Both the position numbers and the translations under genes were made by a program. The notes below the pieces were generated by a model. The model was given only the letters and a program-made list of their open reading frames with translations, was not told where the DNA came from and ran no database searches. Source: Ruminococcus sp. (GTDB lineage Bacteria; Bacillota; Clostridia; Oscillospirales; Acutalibacteraceae). From it: a DNA stretch of 64,000 nucleotides. The DNA lies in contig JAFTGL010000005.1 in assembly GCA_017457955.1 (NCBI GenBank), forward strand, positions 62,001 to 126,000. Reading direction: 5' to 3'. Position 1 is the first letter of the stretch, and the number at the start of each line of letters is the position of its first letter. Shown here in pieces: positions 41,301-50,522 of the stretch.

Positions 41301-41366
41301 GCTGTATTCCTTTGTCATTCTGCCGAGCAGTTCACTGACGCTCAGCGGCACCATTTTCTCACTCAT
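38361..41366 (-). CDS. ygfK: YgfK-type oxidoreductase (annotated as putative selenate reductase subunit)
   Basis: The 1001-residue protein has three parts. An N-terminal FMN-type barrel similar to dihydropyrimidine dehydrogenase covers ~1-430 (VPLGPAAGPHTQMAQNI, RSVTLSTLHGCPPDEIERIA, RISFSGGASQTNI). A GltD-like FAD/NAD(P) module covers ~430-900 (CKGGCPIHQDIPQYV, VAVIGAGAAGLSAAYFLARE, VAVIGGGNTAMDAARAAKR). A C-terminal ferredoxin has CDTVCENCVSVCP and CNECGNCRSFCP. YgfK is often labelled a selenate reductase, but comparative work links it to purine and urate catabolism in anaerobic gut bacteria; the fold suits NAD(P)H-driven reduction of a ring. Here it lies between ssnA and hyuA, supporting the purine view. 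The start ATG has a gaggga ribosome site. Confidence 0.93.
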   Translation of the reverse strand: MSEKMVPLSVSELLGRMTKEYSKDNIAFGVHEGFKISRYDNRIKEISGKTEEDKYLPIFGEKLEVPLGPAAGPHTQMAQNIISAYIGGARFFELKTVQVMDGEDLAKCIARPCINADDEGYNCEWSTELTVEQAYEEYVKAWCVLKVVSVAFGLGASDGFVFNMSVGYDLEGIKSEKIDRFIEGLKDASDRPIFKECIDSLKEYYPEYTELIDGISPRICRSVTLSTLHGCPPDEIERIATYLITEKGLNTFVKCNPTILGYEDARAILDKAGFDYVAFDDHHFKEDLQWADAVAMFRRLMALAQSKGLEFGVKLSNTFPVDVTRSELPSDEMYMSGRSLFHLTIEMARRFSEEFDGKLRISFSGGASQTNIRQLFEAGIWPITVATTLLKPGGYSRLTPMAYTLRLCKYEPFSRTDTAKIAELAKACRKHKNFLKPIKTLPSRKNGEQVPLFDCYTAPCKGGCPIHQDIPQYVRLVDEEKHKEALKVITQKNPLPFTTGLICSHRCMSRCTRHFYNFLPIDIRHIKYIAACEGYDELMQEIEKSAPDGRKVAVIGAGAAGLSAAYFLAREGIEVDVFEKDSKAGGIVRSIIPEFRIAEYFVKKDIALIEKMGVNILLNTPAPSMAEMKERGYSAVVCGIGAYQARDPRVGGNVVNVLDFLRKFKSGAYTNELFGKAVAVIGGGNTAMDAARAAKRVEGVEKVTIVYRRTKKYMPADEEELREALAAGVEFAELAAPIEQKDGRLLCTVMKLGDPDESGRRSPVPTDETIEIPADVVIAAIGEQVDNTLFNEYGIEAVENGRVPFLTEIDGLKVYNIGDSFRGPSTVVECIADAQKAADQIIGQKYVMDIPLDAYPTPKEAIENKRTCDPVTLSPIISRCLSCDTVCENCVSVCPNRANAVVVMPDGRREILHIDRLCNECGNCRSFCPYDSAPYLDKLTLFEDEESFLVSRQKGFLILDDHTVRVRLDRVEEIDLDKPNDLCKDLEVLILTVIRNMKLYK

Positions 41367-41398
41367 AGTATTTCCCTCTTTATCGCAAAAACGCGATT

Positions 41399-42730
41399 CT
41401 ATTGATTCACTCTGCCCCAGAGCTTTTCTGCCGTCTGCTTAATATCGGCGCTGAGCTTTTCTTCGTCGATATCGACAAACTGTCTGTCCCGATAGAGCAG
41501 TCTGCCGTTCGCCATCGTCGTGCGGCACTGGCGTCCGTTCATGCCGAAGATCATGTGACCGTCCAGATTGTCCGCGCCGATCGGCGTGAAGGGCAGATAA
41601 TCCATCACGATGATATCCGCCGCGGCGCCTTCTTTGATAACGCCCAGCGGGGCGTCAAAATACTTCGCCGCGACCTTCGCGTTATTTTGGAACAGCATGG
41701 TCGTGACCTCGTTCCACGCCACATTCGGCATACCCGCGTTATGGCGCTGGATGGTCAGAGCGACCTTGAGGCTTTCGAGCATATCGTGGGTGTAAGCGTC
41801 CGTGCCGAGGGCGAGCAGGATTCCCTTTTCAAACATCTTCAGCACAGGCGAACAGCCCACGGCGTTGCCCATGTTGCTCTCGGGATTGTTGACGACCATC
41901 GTGTTCGTTGCGGCGATCTTGTCCATCTCGGGCTCTGTCAGGTGAATACAGTGACCGAGGATTGTTTTCTCCCCGAGGATCCCCCACTTCTCCAGACGTT
42001 CCACAGGGAGCATATGGTAGTTGTCGCGGCTGTCGACCACGTCGTTGAGTCCCTCGCAGATGTGGATATGATATCCCGTTCTGCCGTCGTTCGCCTTGAC
42101 GCACTTTTCAAAGGTCTTGTCCGAGATCGTGAACAGCGCGTGCATACCGAACATTGCCGCGAGCATGGGATCGGGATTCTCCTGACAGTATTTGATGAAC
42201 TCCGCGTTTTCCTTTATCGCTTCATCGCACTTTCCTTCACCGTCGCGGTCGGAGACCTCATAGCACAGGCAGGAGCGGATACCCATTTCCTTCGCACAGT
42301 CGGCGATCGCGAACAGCGAACCGGAGATCTCCTTGTAGCTCGCGTGATGGTCGAATACCGTCGTCACGCCGTTGCGGATACACTCGAGATAGGTCGCGTA
42401 GGCGCTCGCCTTGGTATCCTCCAACGTCAGCTCGCGGTCCAGCTTCCACCACATGCCGTCGAGAATCTCATAGAAATTGGTGGGATCATAGCCGTTGATG
42501 GAAAGCCCTCTGGCAAGCCCCGAATAGATATGCGTATGGGCGTTGATGAACGCGGGCATGATCAGCTGACCGTGCGCGTCGATGAACTGAGCCTGCGGAA
42601 AGCGCGCTTTCAGGTTCTCAGCGGTATCGACGGCAATGATTTTTGCGCCGTCGGTCACCACGCCGCCGTCCTCGATATAGGGACGCTCGGGGTCGCGCGT
42701 AAACAGTCTGCCGTTTCCTATCAGGTACAT
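41399..42730 (-). CDS. ssnA: SsnA-type amidohydrolase (putative chlorohydrolase/aminohydrolase)
   Basis: I start at the ATG at 42730 (gggaggg 8 nt upstream); the longer frame has a non-coding-looking N-terminus. The 443-residue enzyme has the amidohydrolase/guanine-deaminase-like metal site: PAFINAHTHIYSGLARGLS, VTTVFDHHASYKEI, YHIHICEGLNDV, LGHCIHLTEPE and ALGTDAYTHDMLE. The SsnA subgroup is defined by this sequence and genetic linkage to ygfK. It likely deaminates or hydrolyses an amino-substituted heterocycle from purine breakdown. First gene of the ssnA-ygfK-hyuA operon; no xanthine dehydrogenase (xdh) gene is in the window. Confidence 0.93.
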   Translation of the reverse strand: MYLIGNGRLFTRDPERPYIEDGGVVTDGAKIIAVDTAENLKARFPQAQFIDAHGQLIMPAFINAHTHIYSGLARGLSINGYDPTNFYEILDGMWWKLDRELTLEDTKASAYATYLECIRNGVTTVFDHHASYKEISGSLFAIADCAKEMGIRSCLCYEVSDRDGEGKCDEAIKENAEFIKYCQENPDPMLAAMFGMHALFTISDKTFEKCVKANDGRTGYHIHICEGLNDVVDSRDNYHMLPVERLEKWGILGEKTILGHCIHLTEPEMDKIAATNTMVVNNPESNMGNAVGCSPVLKMFEKGILLALGTDAYTHDMLESLKVALTIQRHNAGMPNVAWNEVTTMLFQNNAKVAAKYFDAPLGVIKEGAAADIIVMDYLPFTPIGADNLDGHMIFGMNGRQCRTTMANGRLLYRDRQFVDIDEEKLSADIKQTAEKLWGRVNQ

Positions 42731-42924
42731 ACAAATCCCTCCCGAATATATAAAGATACAAATTAATTGTACCATCCCCGTTTGTCAATTGCAATAGATT
42801 TCATGAAGTTTGAGAACAATAATTTGATGTTTTGTACAAAGCCGCATTTTCCCGCATGGGTTGCCGATCCATACAAAGTCAGAATCTGCCTGCATTTCCA
42901 AAAAGTTAGGTTTTGCTAACCACG

Positions 42925-42971
42925 TTTTATTCGAATAAAATATTGAAATGAGGTTTTATATGCTGTATAAT
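42925..42971 (+). promoter_or_regulatory. promoter and perfect 16-bp palindrome upstream of the transhydrogenase genes
   Basis: TTGAAA (42943-42948), 17-nt spacer, TATAAT (42966-42971). Immediately upstream, ttttattcgaataaaa (42925-42940) is a perfect palindrome ending 2 bp before the -35, and gttag-6-ctaac lies at 42905-42920. An operator for an activator or redox-type regulator is likely; the identity is unknown. Confidence 0.75.
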
Positions 42972-43021
42972 GAACGGTAATGGCTAAACCAATTAATATA
43001 CAAAATATTGGGGGGTTTATT

Positions 43022-43501
43022 ATGGAAAAAAGAACCGTTGACCTGTCCCTGCTGGACGGCGTTCTCGCCGAGTACGCTTCCGTCAAGGGCAGTCTCATCA
43101 CCATTTTGCAGCACACACAGGACATCTACGGCTATCTGCCGAAGGAAGCGATCGAGCTGATTTCTGAGAAAACAGGTATCGCGACCTCCGAGATCATGGG
43201 CGTCGGCACTTTCTACACCCAGTTCCGCTTTGAGCCTGTCGGCAAGTATCTGATTATGCTCTGCCAAGGTACGGCGTGCCACGTCAACTCGTCCGAGCTG
43301 ATCTTACAGACCATCAAGGATGAACTGCACATCGAGGACGGTCAGACCACCGAGGACGGCTTGTTCTCCTTAAAGTGCGTCGCGTGTCTGGGCTGCTGTT
43401 CCCTGTCGCCCGTCATGATGATCAACGAGGATACATACGGCAGCCTCACGCCCGATAAAACCAAGAAGATCCTCAAAGAGTTAAGGGAGGCGGCAGTATG
43501 A
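43022..43501 (+). CDS. NuoE/HydC-type 2Fe-2S subunit
   Basis: I start at the ATG at 43022 behind gggggg. The 159-residue thioredoxin-like ferredoxin has the NuoE pattern TVDLSLLDGVLAEY, QDIYGYLPKEAIELISEKTG and GVGTFYTQFRFEPVGKY. The four cluster ligands are in CQGTACHVNSSE and CVACLGCC. It carries one 2Fe-2S cluster and passes electrons to or from the NuoF-like flavoprotein encoded next (4-bp overlap). With the third gene, it forms a soluble complex resembling the Sporomusa-type electron-bifurcating NADP reductase, or the diaphorase part of bifurcating hydrogenases. There is no hydrogenase catalytic subunit nearby. Confidence 0.93.
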   Translation: MEKRTVDLSLLDGVLAEYASVKGSLITILQHTQDIYGYLPKEAIELISEKTGIATSEIMGVGTFYTQFRFEPVGKYLIMLCQGTACHVNSSELILQTIKDELHIEDGQTTEDGLFSLKCVACLGCCSLSPVMMINEDTYGSLTPDKTKKILKELREAAV

Positions 43502-45237
43502 GAATCGTGATAGGTCAAGGCTCCTGCGGTATCGCCGCGGGCGCTGAAAAAGTAAGGAGCGCGCTCCTCAAGCAAAATATCTCAGCCCCGATCAGCATTA
43601 CCGGCTGTATCGGCATGTGCTACCTCGAGCCGATCGTCGACATCTACGACGACGATAAGCTCGTCCGTCTGGTCAAGGTCAGCGAGTCTGACGCTCCCGC
43701 GATTGCAGATTACATCAGAACGGGAGACAGAGAAAAAATAAGCGCGCTTATCGTTACCGACGAGGACAGCGAATTCCTCTCTAAACAGACGAGGATCGCC
43801 CTGCGCAACTGCGGTATCATCAACCCCGAAAAGATCGAAGAATATATCGCGAAGGACGGCTACACCGCGCTGAGAAGCTGTCTGACAGAAAAGACGCCCG
43901 AAGAAGTCATCGATGTCATCAAGACCTCGGGTCTTGCGGGACGCGGCGGCGCGGGCTTCCCGACCTGGTTCAAGTGGAATGCCGCGAGACAGAGCGAGGG
44001 CGAGGAAAAGTACCTGATCTGCAACGCCGACGAGGGCGACCCCGGCGCGTTCATGGACAGAGCGGTCATCGAATCCGACCCGCATAACCTGATCGAAGGT
44101 ATGCTGATCGGCGCCTACGCTATCGGCGCGAAGCACGCCGTCGTCTACGTCAGAGCGGAATATCCGCTGGCGATCAAGAGACTGAAAAACGCGCTTGAAC
44201 AGGCGCGTGAAAAAGGCATCATCGGCAACAACATCTTCGGCACGGACTTCTCCTGCGACTTCATGATCAAGGCAGGCGCGGGCGCGTTTGTCTGCGGTGA
44301 AGAGACCGCGCTGATCGAATCCCTCGAGGGTCACCGCGGCATGCCGCGTCTGAAGCCCCCGTTCCCCGCGCAAAGCGGCTTCTGGCGCAAGCCTTCTAAC
44401 ATCAACAACGTAGAGACCTTCGCCAACGTCGCGTGGATCATCAACAACGGCGGCGAGGCGTTCGCGGCGATGGGTACCGAGGGCTCTAAGGGCACCAAGG
44501 TATTCGCCGTGACAGGCAAGGTCAAGAGATCGGGTCTCGTCGAGATCCCGATGGGCAAGACCCTGCGCGACGTCATCTTCGACATCGGCGGCGGCATGAA
44601 GACCGACAAGCCCTTCAAGGCGGTCCAGATGGGCGGTCCCTCCGGCGGATGTATTCCTGCCGACCTGATCGACACCGTCATCGACTACAAGGCCCTCGGC
44701 GCAACCGGCGCGATCATGGGCTCGGGCGGTATGGTCGTCATGGATGAATCGACCTGCATGGTCGGCATGGCGAAGTTCTTCCTCGACTTCACCGCCAAGG
44801 AGAGCTGCGGCAAGTGCATCCACTGCCGTATCGGCACCAAGCGCATGCTTGAAATGCTCGAGCGCATCACCAAGGGCGAGGGCAAGGAAGGCGACATCGA
44901 GCTCCTTGAAGAGCTGTGCTACTCCATCAAGGACGGCGCGCTCTGCGGTCTCGGTCAGACAGCCCCCAACCCTGTCTTAACCACCATCAAATACTTCCGC
45001 GACGAGTACGAAGCCCACATCAAGGACAAGAAATGTCCCGCGGGCGAGTGCTCCGACCTGATCGAATACACCATCAACGCCGACAAGTGCCGCGGCTGCA
45101 CCCTTTGCGCGCGCAACTGTCCCGTTAACGCCATCACAGGCGCTGTCAAGCAGCCGCATGTCATTGATACAGACAAGTGTATCAAGTGCGGCAAGTGCTA
45201 CAGCGTATGCCGCTTCGACGCGGTTATCAAAGCATAA
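43498..45237 (+). CDS. NuoF/HydB-type NADH-binding flavoprotein
   Basis: The 579-residue protein has in order an N-terminal thioredoxin-like 2Fe-2S domain (CGIAAGAEKVRSALL, GCIGMCYLEP) and the FMN/NADH fold (KTSGLAGRGGAGFPTWFKWN, CNADEGDPGAFMDRAVIESD, GAGAFVCGEETALIESLEG). A SLBB domain follows, then the 4Fe-4S site ESCGKCIHCRIGTKRMLE. The C-terminus carries two ferredoxin 4Fe-4S motifs (CRGCTLCARNCP, CIKCGKCYSVC). This is the subunit in which flavin-based electron bifurcation is believed to occur in HydABC- and Stn-type complexes. Overlap of 4 bp with the NuoE gene and a 14-bp gap to the next indicate one operon and complex. Confidence 0.95.
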   Translation: MRIVIGQGSCGIAAGAEKVRSALLKQNISAPISITGCIGMCYLEPIVDIYDDDKLVRLVKVSESDAPAIADYIRTGDREKISALIVTDEDSEFLSKQTRIALRNCGIINPEKIEEYIAKDGYTALRSCLTEKTPEEVIDVIKTSGLAGRGGAGFPTWFKWNAARQSEGEEKYLICNADEGDPGAFMDRAVIESDPHNLIEGMLIGAYAIGAKHAVVYVRAEYPLAIKRLKNALEQAREKGIIGNNIFGTDFSCDFMIKAGAGAFVCGEETALIESLEGHRGMPRLKPPFPAQSGFWRKPSNINNVETFANVAWIINNGGEAFAAMGTEGSKGTKVFAVTGKVKRSGLVEIPMGKTLRDVIFDIGGGMKTDKPFKAVQMGGPSGGCIPADLIDTVIDYKALGATGAIMGSGGMVVMDESTCMVGMAKFFLDFTAKESCGKCIHCRIGTKRMLEMLERITKGEGKEGDIELLEELCYSIKDGALCGLGQTAPNPVLTTIKYFRDEYEAHIKDKKCPAGECSDLIEYTINADKCRGCTLCARNCPVNAITGAVKQPHVIDTDKCIKCGKCYSVCRFDAVIKA

Positions 45238-45251
45238 AGGAGGGGTGCAGC

Positions 45252-47456
45252 ATGATCAACTTAACAATCAACGGAAAAGCGATACAGGCTCCCGAGGGTT
45301 CCACGATCCTCGAAGCCGCCCGTGCAAACGGCATCGACATCCCCACCCTGTGCTATGACAAGGCGGTCGAGATCTACGGCGCCTGCGGACTTTGCGTCGT
45401 CGAAGCCGAGGGAATCCCGAAGCTCCTGCGCTCCTGCTCCGCGAAGTGCACCGAGGGCATGGTCGTCAATACCGAATCCGATCGCGTGGTACAGTCCCGC
45501 AAGATCGCGATGGAGCTTCTCATGTCCGCCCACGACGGCGACTGCGTCGCTCCCTGTCAGCTCAACTGCCCCGCCAGAACCGACTGTCAGGGCTACGTCG
45601 GTCTGATCGCCAACGGCGAGTATGACGCGGCACTAAAGCTCATCAAAAACAAGATCCCGCTCCCCGCGTCCATCGGCCGCGTCTGCCCTCACCCCTGTGA
45701 GAAGGCTTGCCGCCGCAAGAACGTGGAAGAGCCCATCAATATCGCACAGCTCAAAGCCTTTGCCGCAAACATCGACCTTGATAAAGACGACAGCTACCTG
45801 CCTGAGTGTCAGGAGTCTTCGGGCAAGAAGGTCGCCATCATCGGCGGCGGTCCTGCGGGTCTCACTGCCGCTTACTACCTCACCATCATGGGTCACGAGG
45901 TCACCGTCTACGATATGATGGAAAAGATGGGCGGTATGCTCCGCTACGGTATCCCCCAGTACAGACTGCCGAAGGAAGTGCTGGACAAGGAAATCGCCAT
46001 CATCGAGAAAGCAGGCGTGAAGCTCGTCAATAACGTCAAGCTCGGCAAGGACTTCACCATCGAATCCCTGAAAGCTGAGAACGACGCTGTCATCGTCGCG
46101 GTCGGCGCGTGGAAGTCAAGCTCCATGCGTACTCCGGGCGAGGACCTCGAAGGCGTATACGGCGGAATCGACTTCCTGAGAGCCGTCATCAAGGGCAACC
46201 CGCCCGAGATCGGCGAGCGCGTCGCCATCTGCGGCGGCGGCAACACCGCTATGGACGCCTGCCGTACCGCAGTCCGTCTGGGCGCTAAGGAAGTTTACGT
46301 CATCTACAGACGTACCCGCAACGAAATGCCTGCCGACAAGCTCGAGATCGACGAAGCCGAGGAAGAGGGCGTTATCTACAAGTTCCTGACCAACCCGATC
46401 TCCTTCAACGGCGAGGACGGTAAGCTCAAGTCCGTCACCCTCCAGATCATGGAGCTGGGCGAGCCCGACGCAAGCGGCCGCCGCAAGCCTGTTCCCGTAG
46501 AGGGCAAGACCGAAGAGATCGCGCTCGATAGCGTGATCCTCGCGATCGGTCAGAAGCTGGTACAGGGCGACGTCAGTGAACTCAAGCTCAATGAGCGCGG
46601 CAACATCGAAGCCGATCCCGACTTCTTCACCACCTCTATCGACGGCGTATTCGCCATCGGCGACGCCACCAACCGCGGCGCGTCCATCGCCATCGAAGCC
46701 ATTGGAGAAGCCGACCGCTGTGCAAAGGCAGTCGACGCGTATCTGAACGGTCAGAAGCTCGATACCCGCGTACCTTATATCTCTAAGCGTGACGAGAGCA
46801 CGATCGACTATTCCGACCGCAAGGAACAGAGCCGTATCAATCCGAAGGTCCTGCCCGCGGACGTCCGCAACAAGAACTTTGACGAAGTCAGCTTAGGCTT
46901 CACCGAGGAAGAAGCGCAGGCGGAAGCCTCCCGCTGCCTTGAATGCGGCTGCCGCGAGTATTACAAGTGCAAGCTGCTGAACGTTGCTCAGCGCTATGAT
47001 ATCGACCCCTCCCGCTTCAAGGGCGAAATACCGCAGAAGTACACCCACGACGAGAACGCGTTCATCGAGCGCAACACCTCCAAGTGTATTCTGTGCGGAC
47101 TGTGCGTGCGCTCCTGCCGCGAGGTCATGGACATCCACGCCATCGGGCTGATGGGACGCGGCTTCAAGACCGACGTCTCCCCCGCGTTCTCCCTGCCTCT
47201 GGATCAGACCAAGTGCAACAACTGCGGTCTGTGCGTACAGCTCTGCCCGACAGGTTCTCTCACCGAGAAAGCGAACCTCAAAAAGCAGGTTCCGCTCGAC
47301 GAGCAGTACACCGAGGAATTCGTCGACATCAACGGGACGCAGGCAAGCGTGCTTGTTTCCCGCTACAACGGCAAAGTTCTCCGCGTGATCCCGAACGACG
47401 AGGTCTCCCGCAACGCGAACCTCAGCCGTGAGGAATTACAGGCAAAATTACAGTAA
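45252..47456 (+). CDS. fusion of HydA-like 2Fe-2S domain, GltD/NfnB-like FAD-NAD(P) reductase and ferredoxin
   Basis: The start is the ATG at 45252 behind aaggagggg; the longer frame overlaps nuoF in another frame. The 734-residue protein begins with a 2Fe-2S domain (INLTINGKAIQAPEGSTILE, CGLCVVEAEG). It continues with a GltD/NfnB-type module (CVAPCQLNCPARTDCQGYV, VAIIGGGPAGLTAAYYL, VAICGGGNTAMDACRTAVRL) and ends with two 4Fe-4S motifs (CILCGLCVRSCREVMD, CNNCGLCVQLCP). Although the termini look like [FeFe]-hydrogenase, no H-cluster motif exists. The NuoE/NuoF/GltD trio is the composition described for the Stn transhydrogenase of acetogens, which couples NADH, ferredoxin and NADP pools. gdhA nearby would use NADPH, a plausible link. 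Confidence 0.9.
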   Translation: MINLTINGKAIQAPEGSTILEAARANGIDIPTLCYDKAVEIYGACGLCVVEAEGIPKLLRSCSAKCTEGMVVNTESDRVVQSRKIAMELLMSAHDGDCVAPCQLNCPARTDCQGYVGLIANGEYDAALKLIKNKIPLPASIGRVCPHPCEKACRRKNVEEPINIAQLKAFAANIDLDKDDSYLPECQESSGKKVAIIGGGPAGLTAAYYLTIMGHEVTVYDMMEKMGGMLRYGIPQYRLPKEVLDKEIAIIEKAGVKLVNNVKLGKDFTIESLKAENDAVIVAVGAWKSSSMRTPGEDLEGVYGGIDFLRAVIKGNPPEIGERVAICGGGNTAMDACRTAVRLGAKEVYVIYRRTRNEMPADKLEIDEAEEEGVIYKFLTNPISFNGEDGKLKSVTLQIMELGEPDASGRRKPVPVEGKTEEIALDSVILAIGQKLVQGDVSELKLNERGNIEADPDFFTTSIDGVFAIGDATNRGASIAIEAIGEADRCAKAVDAYLNGQKLDTRVPYISKRDESTIDYSDRKEQSRINPKVLPADVRNKNFDEVSLGFTEEEAQAEASRCLECGCREYYKCKLLNVAQRYDIDPSRFKGEIPQKYTHDENAFIERNTSKCILCGLCVRSCREVMDIHAIGLMGRGFKTDVSPAFSLPLDQTKCNNCGLCVQLCPTGSLTEKANLKKQVPLDEQYTEEFVDINGTQASVLVSRYNGKVLRVIPNDEVSRNANLSREELQAKLQ

Positions 47457-47472
47457 CATCTGATGATACAGC

Positions 47473-47508
47473 GACCCCGCCGTAATGATACGGCGGGGTC
47501 AGTTTTTA
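47473..47508 (+). terminator. terminator of the transhydrogenase operon
   Basis: A perfect 12-bp stem (gaccccgccgta and complement) with a 4-nt loop, then agttttta. Confidence 0.9.
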
Positions 47509-47520
47509 TAATGAAAGGTT

Positions 47521-48558
47521 TCATATATGCTTTTTCAGCCACCACGCGGCGTTGTACAGCCGGTACATCAAGGGCTTGAACACCAGATCCATCTCGCCGA
47601 TGTAGGTCTTGACATAGCCGTTGAAGCCCTGCTTGAAGTGATACACGCCGTAGTTGTGATGCTTCTCGTCATACCAGTACGGCACGCCCATGAAGTCGTA
47701 TACCTGACAGCCGTCCCCGACAGCCTTTTCGATCATCGTCCACTGCATCATGTAATTCGGCATACAGGAGCGTTCCTTGTTCGATGAACAGCCGTAAACA
47801 TAGCTCATGGTGCCGTTGTACTCGATATACAGCGCGCCTGCGAGCGGCTGTTCGCCGAGGTATGCCATGCACAGTCCCGCATGACCGTTCATCGAACGGA
47901 GCAGGTTGCGGAAGTAATCCACACCGCGCATCTCAAAGCCGTCGCGCATCGCGGTCGCAGCCATCAGTCTGCAAAAATCGTCTAACTTCTCTTCCCCGTA
48001 AAAGCCGCAGGTCACGCCGCGCCGTGCGGAAAGCCGGATGTTGTATCTCCACTTCGGCTTGAAGGAGGCGAACACCTCGTCAGCCGTCTTGCCGCCGATA
48101 TCGAGCATGTAGTTCTCTCTGCACTGGATGTTGTCATAGCCGACGCGGTCGGTGTGAAGGATGAAGCCGAGCGAGCGGAACATCTCAGCAGTCTCGTGAT
48201 CTTCCTGATCGATCAGCGGGTCGATCTTCAAGAAGCAGGCATTGTGCTCCTTAGCGAGCTTCTTTACCTTATCCTTCAGCTGTAACAGCGTCAGTCTGTC
48301 GCGATAGTCGCAGACAGGACCCCTCGGTGCATACAGGATCGTGCTGTTGATCAGCGGCAGCTTTTTCATGAGGATCAGCATGGTGCCTGTGATCCGATCG
48401 CCGCGCTTTGCGGTGATATACTCCGCCTGCCAGCCCTTTTTGACCTGTGCCCAGCATGCGCTCTGCATAAAATTGCCGTTCTGCTCACAGAACGCTTCAA
48501 ATTCTGTTCTGCCCTCGTTCTTTCTGTCGGTGTTCCCCGCTGTGAATAAATTTTCCAT
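47521..48558 (-). CDS. FemABX-family aminoacyltransferase/GNAT-fold protein
   Basis: I start at the ATG at 48558 (aagggg upstream); the longer frame reads into AT-rich leader. The 345-residue protein has the tandem GNAT fold of Fem proteins: FMQSACWAQVKKGWQAEYI, FLKIDPLIDQEDHETAEMFR, IGGKTADEVFASFKPKWRYN, IRLSARRGVTC, ALYIEYNGTMSYVYGCSSNK, YWYDEKHHNYGVYHFKQGFN. Fem enzymes use aminoacyl-tRNA to add amino acids to the lipid II side chain, or in some lineages ligate other amino compounds. The second half retains the expected fold. Whether it makes a peptidoglycan cross-bridge here depends on the wall type, which cannot be read. Single-gene unit, convergent with the transhydrogenase operon. Confidence 0.9.
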   Translation of the reverse strand: MENLFTAGNTDRKNEGRTEFEAFCEQNGNFMQSACWAQVKKGWQAEYITAKRGDRITGTMLILMKKLPLINSTILYAPRGPVCDYRDRLTLLQLKDKVKKLAKEHNACFLKIDPLIDQEDHETAEMFRSLGFILHTDRVGYDNIQCRENYMLDIGGKTADEVFASFKPKWRYNIRLSARRGVTCGFYGEEKLDDFCRLMAATAMRDGFEMRGVDYFRNLLRSMNGHAGLCMAYLGEQPLAGALYIEYNGTMSYVYGCSSNKERSCMPNYMMQWTMIEKAVGDGCQVYDFMGVPYWYDEKHHNYGVYHFKQGFNGYVKTYIGEMDLVFKPLMYRLYNAAWWLKKHI

Positions 48559-50318
<1,760 letters not shown>

Positions 50319-50423
50319 GCAACATGATGTTGCATCCCGTTCCGCCTTTTAAAAACTTAGTTATCAACTAACATTTCATCAACGGCGGATCAAACATCGC
50401 AAATATTTTCATTAACAAACTGA

Positions 50424-50449
50424 GGGCTTCCCGATCGGGAAGCCCTTTT
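50424..50449 (+). terminator. terminator of gdhA
   Basis: agggcttccc/gggaagccct stem with a gatc loop region and TTTT. Confidence 0.9.
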
Positions 50450-50473
50450 ATTATGCCAAAGGCAAATATATCC

Positions 50474-50504
50474 AAACAAAAAGCCCTTCCGTTTGGAAGG
50501 GCTT
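50474..50504 (-). terminator. terminator of ftsZ
   Basis: A perfect 10-bp stem (aagcccttcc with ggaagggctt, 4-nt loop) followed on the minus strand by TTTTGTTTGG. Confidence 0.88.
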
Positions 50505-50522
50505 TACACTTGAACGTATCAA

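Noticed and set aside
38361-41366. Dedicated selenate reductase
   Set aside because: No molybdopterin-binding domain is present; the sequence is a flavin/iron-sulfur protein in a purine-type operon, so the label rests on old naming.
41402-42766. 454-codon plus-strand frame opposite ssnA
   Set aside because: Mirror of the ssnA coding region; no signals of its own.
45252-47456. [FeFe]-hydrogenase catalytic subunit
   Set aside because: N- and C-terminal ferredoxin domains look like HydA, but the H-cluster cysteine motifs are absent and the centre is GltD/NfnB-like.
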